From NCBI GenBank assembly GCA_015655165.1, contig JAATFN010000243.1:1-8412 (forward strand): 8,412 nucleotides of DNA, written 5' to 3'. Made by a program: the position numbers and the translations under genes. Within the stretch, counting starts at the first letter, position 1. The number at the start of each line of letters is the position of its first letter. The DNA is from Betaproteobacteria bacterium. Its GTDB lineage: Bacteria > Pseudomonadota > Gammaproteobacteria > Burkholderiales > Burkholderiaceae_D. The notes below the pieces were generated by a model, which saw only the letters and a list, made by a program, of their open reading frames with translations, was not told where the DNA came from and ran no database searches. This document shows positions 7,343-8,412 of the stretch, piece by piece.

Positions 7343-8259
7343 TTACTTAGTCGTCGCCATAATTTGCTGTTGGTCAAAGGATCATCTTGCAGATCAGCAT
7401 ATTCGTTATATACAGAGCCAATGATTTGCGCACCTGTCGTAGTCATTTCGGATTGCAGATTTTGTAATTCGGACAGTTCTGTACGGTGTTTTCTGCCTAC
7501 GAGCAGACAGATACCGACTTGCTGAGTAATTGTTTGTGCATCTGAGTAACGCACAGCCGCCGGGGTGTCGACAATAAAGACATCATATTTATCGGCAAGC
7601 GAAGCGATTAGTTCACTCAAAGCTGAGTCGAGCAAAATTTCCTGTGGGTTTGGCGGAATCGGGCCGGCAGGTAATACATGTAAATGCGGAAAATTGGGGA
7701 TAACCTGACCTTCGGTGAAATTGGTCCGTTTGGCCAGAATCGTAGATAAACCGGTTTTGTTATCAATGTTAAACAGTTTGTGCTGCGATGGGGAACGCAT
7801 GTCCGCATCGATTAACAATGTACGTTTTTTCATTTGAGAAAACGCAATGGCCAGATTGGCAGCAAGATAACTTCTGCCTTCACCGTTTTCTGGACTGACC
7901 AGTGCCAAGGCGAACGGAGACTGGCCATTCAGCCGAATGGCAATTTCTGCACGTAAGTGACGGATCTGCTCCGACTCGAGACTGAATGGGGCATAGGCCA
8001 TGACCAGCGATTTATCCAAATGGTCGCCTGGCACTAATGCCGTTGCATAGTTAAATTGTTGGGATAGGACAGCCTGGACTTGCTGTTCTTGCAACAAGCC
8101 CAGTTGTATGGCTGCCTCTCCAAAACGCAGGTTCGATCTGTTTTGCACATCGACAATGTGTGTGACCTGTTCTTTGCTTAATAAACCTGCCTGAATAAAA
8201 CGTTCACCGATTTTGTCGGTACGTTTGATTTCTGATGGCGTTTCAATATTGTCGCTCAT
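7321..8259 (-). CDS. epsG: Chain-length regulator, tyrosine-kinase-like ATPase EpsG
   Basis: A 312-residue cytoplasmic P-loop protein of the BY-kinase/CpsD-CapB type, which normally partners the Wzz-like protein encoded just upstream to control polymerisation and export. Residues about 15-75 form a small helical domain with a repeated 'G..L...GLL...QV' pattern, resembling the N-terminal domain of GspE/MshE ATPases and typical of the EpsG subfamily. The nucleotide-binding part has a Walker A-like loop at 122-130 (SPENGEGRS), Walker A' at 148-155 (LLIDADMR), GPIPPNP at 199-205 and Walker B at 226-233 (DVFIVDTP). The usual P-loop lysine is arginine (R129). The C-terminus ends in a basic tail (KWFKKKS) and lacks the tyrosine-rich cluster of classical BY-kinases; only the two tyrosines of SVYNEY lie near it. 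The start is supported by AGGGGA and an ATGA overlap with epsF. The 3' end overlaps the flippase by 22 bases. Kinase activity is inferred from the family. Confidence 0.9.
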   Translation of the reverse strand: MSDNIETPSEIKRTDKIGERFIQAGLLSKEQVTHIVDVQNRSNLRFGEAAIQLGLLQEQQVQAVLSQQFNYATALVPGDHLDKSLVMAYAPFSLESEQIRHLRAEIAIRLNGQSPFALALVSPENGEGRSYLAANLAIAFSQMKKRTLLIDADMRSPSQHKLFNIDNKTGLSTILAKRTNFTEGQVIPNFPHLHVLPAGPIPPNPQEILLDSALSELIASLADKYDVFIVDTPAAVRYSDAQTITQQVGICLLVGRKHRTELSELQNLQSEMTTTGAQIIGSVYNEYADLQDDPLTNSKLWRRLSKWFKKKS

Positions 8260-8412
8260 ACATTCGTCCCCTGACGCATTCCGATGTGTCCGATAAGTGG
8301 TAGGCGAATACCGCGTAACATATCGTCTCTGCTACGAATTTTACGGTTACGGAATTCTTGCAAAAGACCTAAACACAAGCCCAGAACGGTTCCCATAATC
8401 AAACTCGCCAGA
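8256..8412 (-). CDS. epsF: Chain-length determinant protein, EpsF/Wzz-like (C-terminal end only)
   Basis: Only the last 51 codons are present; the 5' part lies beyond the window and the first complete codon begins at 8411. The peptide begins with a hydrophobic, glycine-containing segment (LASLIMGTVLGLCLGLL), followed by a basic cytoplasmic tail with the pattern QEFRNRKIRSRDDM and then LPLIGHIG. This matches the end of Wzz/polysaccharide co-polymerase proteins: the second transmembrane helix, then a short tail with an 'R.IRS..D' and 'P.LG.I' pattern. These inner-membrane proteins set polysaccharide chain length and, in systems with a separate kinase, work with a cytoplasmic tyrosine-kinase-like ATPase. 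The next gene is such an ATPase, joined by an ATGA overlap, which supports the EpsF name. The family call rests on the tail and context only, since the periplasmic domain cannot be seen. Confidence 0.8.
   Translation of the reverse strand, partial: LASLIMGTVLGLCLGLLQEFRNRKIRSRDDMLRGIRLPLIGHIGMRQGTNV
8267..8272 (-). promoter_or_regulatory. Ribosome binding site of epsG
   Basis: AGGGGA on the minus strand lies 7 bases before the ATG at 8259. It sits inside the end of the upstream epsF-like gene and fixes the epsG start at the ATGA overlap. It is the best Shine-Dalgarno match in the window. Confidence 0.65.

Noticed and set aside
7190..7525. 111-codon plus-strand open frame across the epsG/flippase junction.
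   Set aside because: It is antisense to strong coding frames, cysteine- and serine-rich with no motif, and no promoter or ribosome binding site is visible.
1..8412. Search for mobile elements, CRISPR arrays, tRNA/rRNA genes and direct-repeat arrays.
   Set aside because: The window is filled by overlapping EPS genes on one strand. No transposase, repeat-spacer pattern or RNA gene was seen.

Overview
The window is one continuous stretch of a bacterial exopolysaccharide (EPS) biosynthesis and export operon. All genes lie on the minus strand, so transcription runs from high to low coordinates. The gene set is an EpsF-type chain-length protein, an EpsG-type tyrosine-kinase-like ATPase, a flippase, a family 2 glycosyltransferase, a Wzy/WaaL-type polymerase or ligase, an exported clan GH-A glycosidase, an EpsL-like outer-membrane protein and an acyltransferase-3 protein. 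This resembles the Wzx/Wzy-dependent 'eps' loci of Betaproteobacteria (the Methylobacillus methanolan type, often linked to exosortase B). Base composition is moderate, slightly AT-leaning by eye. A betaproteobacterium such as a Methylophilaceae or Nitrosomonadales relative would fit, but the taxon is an inference. No exosortase or PEP-CTERM gene is inside the window.

Layout in order of transcription: C-terminal tail of the Wzz-like EpsF protein (8412-8256, 5' end outside the window); EpsG (8259-7321); a Wzx-like flippase whose frame is interrupted by an in-frame TAA at 6520-6518 (7342-6074 overall); GT2 glycosyltransferase (6077-5145); Wzy/WaaL-family membrane protein (5161-3827); secreted GH-A glycoside hydrolase (3827-1449); EpsL-like outer-membrane protein (1433-117); first 40 codons of an acyltransferase-3 protein (120-1, 3' end outside the window).

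The genes are packed without intergenic space. Six of the seven junctions overlap: ATGA (8259-8256), 22 bases, ATGA (6077-6074), 17 bases, TGATG or GTGA around 3830-3827, and ATGA (120-117). The only gap is 15 bases, before the EpsL-like gene. There is no internal promoter, terminator, RNA gene, mobile element or CRISPR array that I can support, and no gene-free stretch over 300 bases. The operon promoter must lie upstream, beyond 8412.

Proposed joint role: the glycosyltransferase adds sugars to a lipid-linked repeat unit on the cytoplasmic face. The flippase would move the unit across the inner membrane and the Wzy-like protein would polymerise it in the periplasm. EpsF and EpsG control chain length and export, EpsL takes part at the outer membrane, the GH-A enzyme may trim or release polymer, and the acyltransferase may add acyl groups. 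The most notable anomaly is the premature stop in the flippase, which would be expected to block export unless it is a sequencing error, is read through, or is compensated elsewhere. I did not find an undescribed system; the content is a recognisable EPS locus with a few features worth checking.
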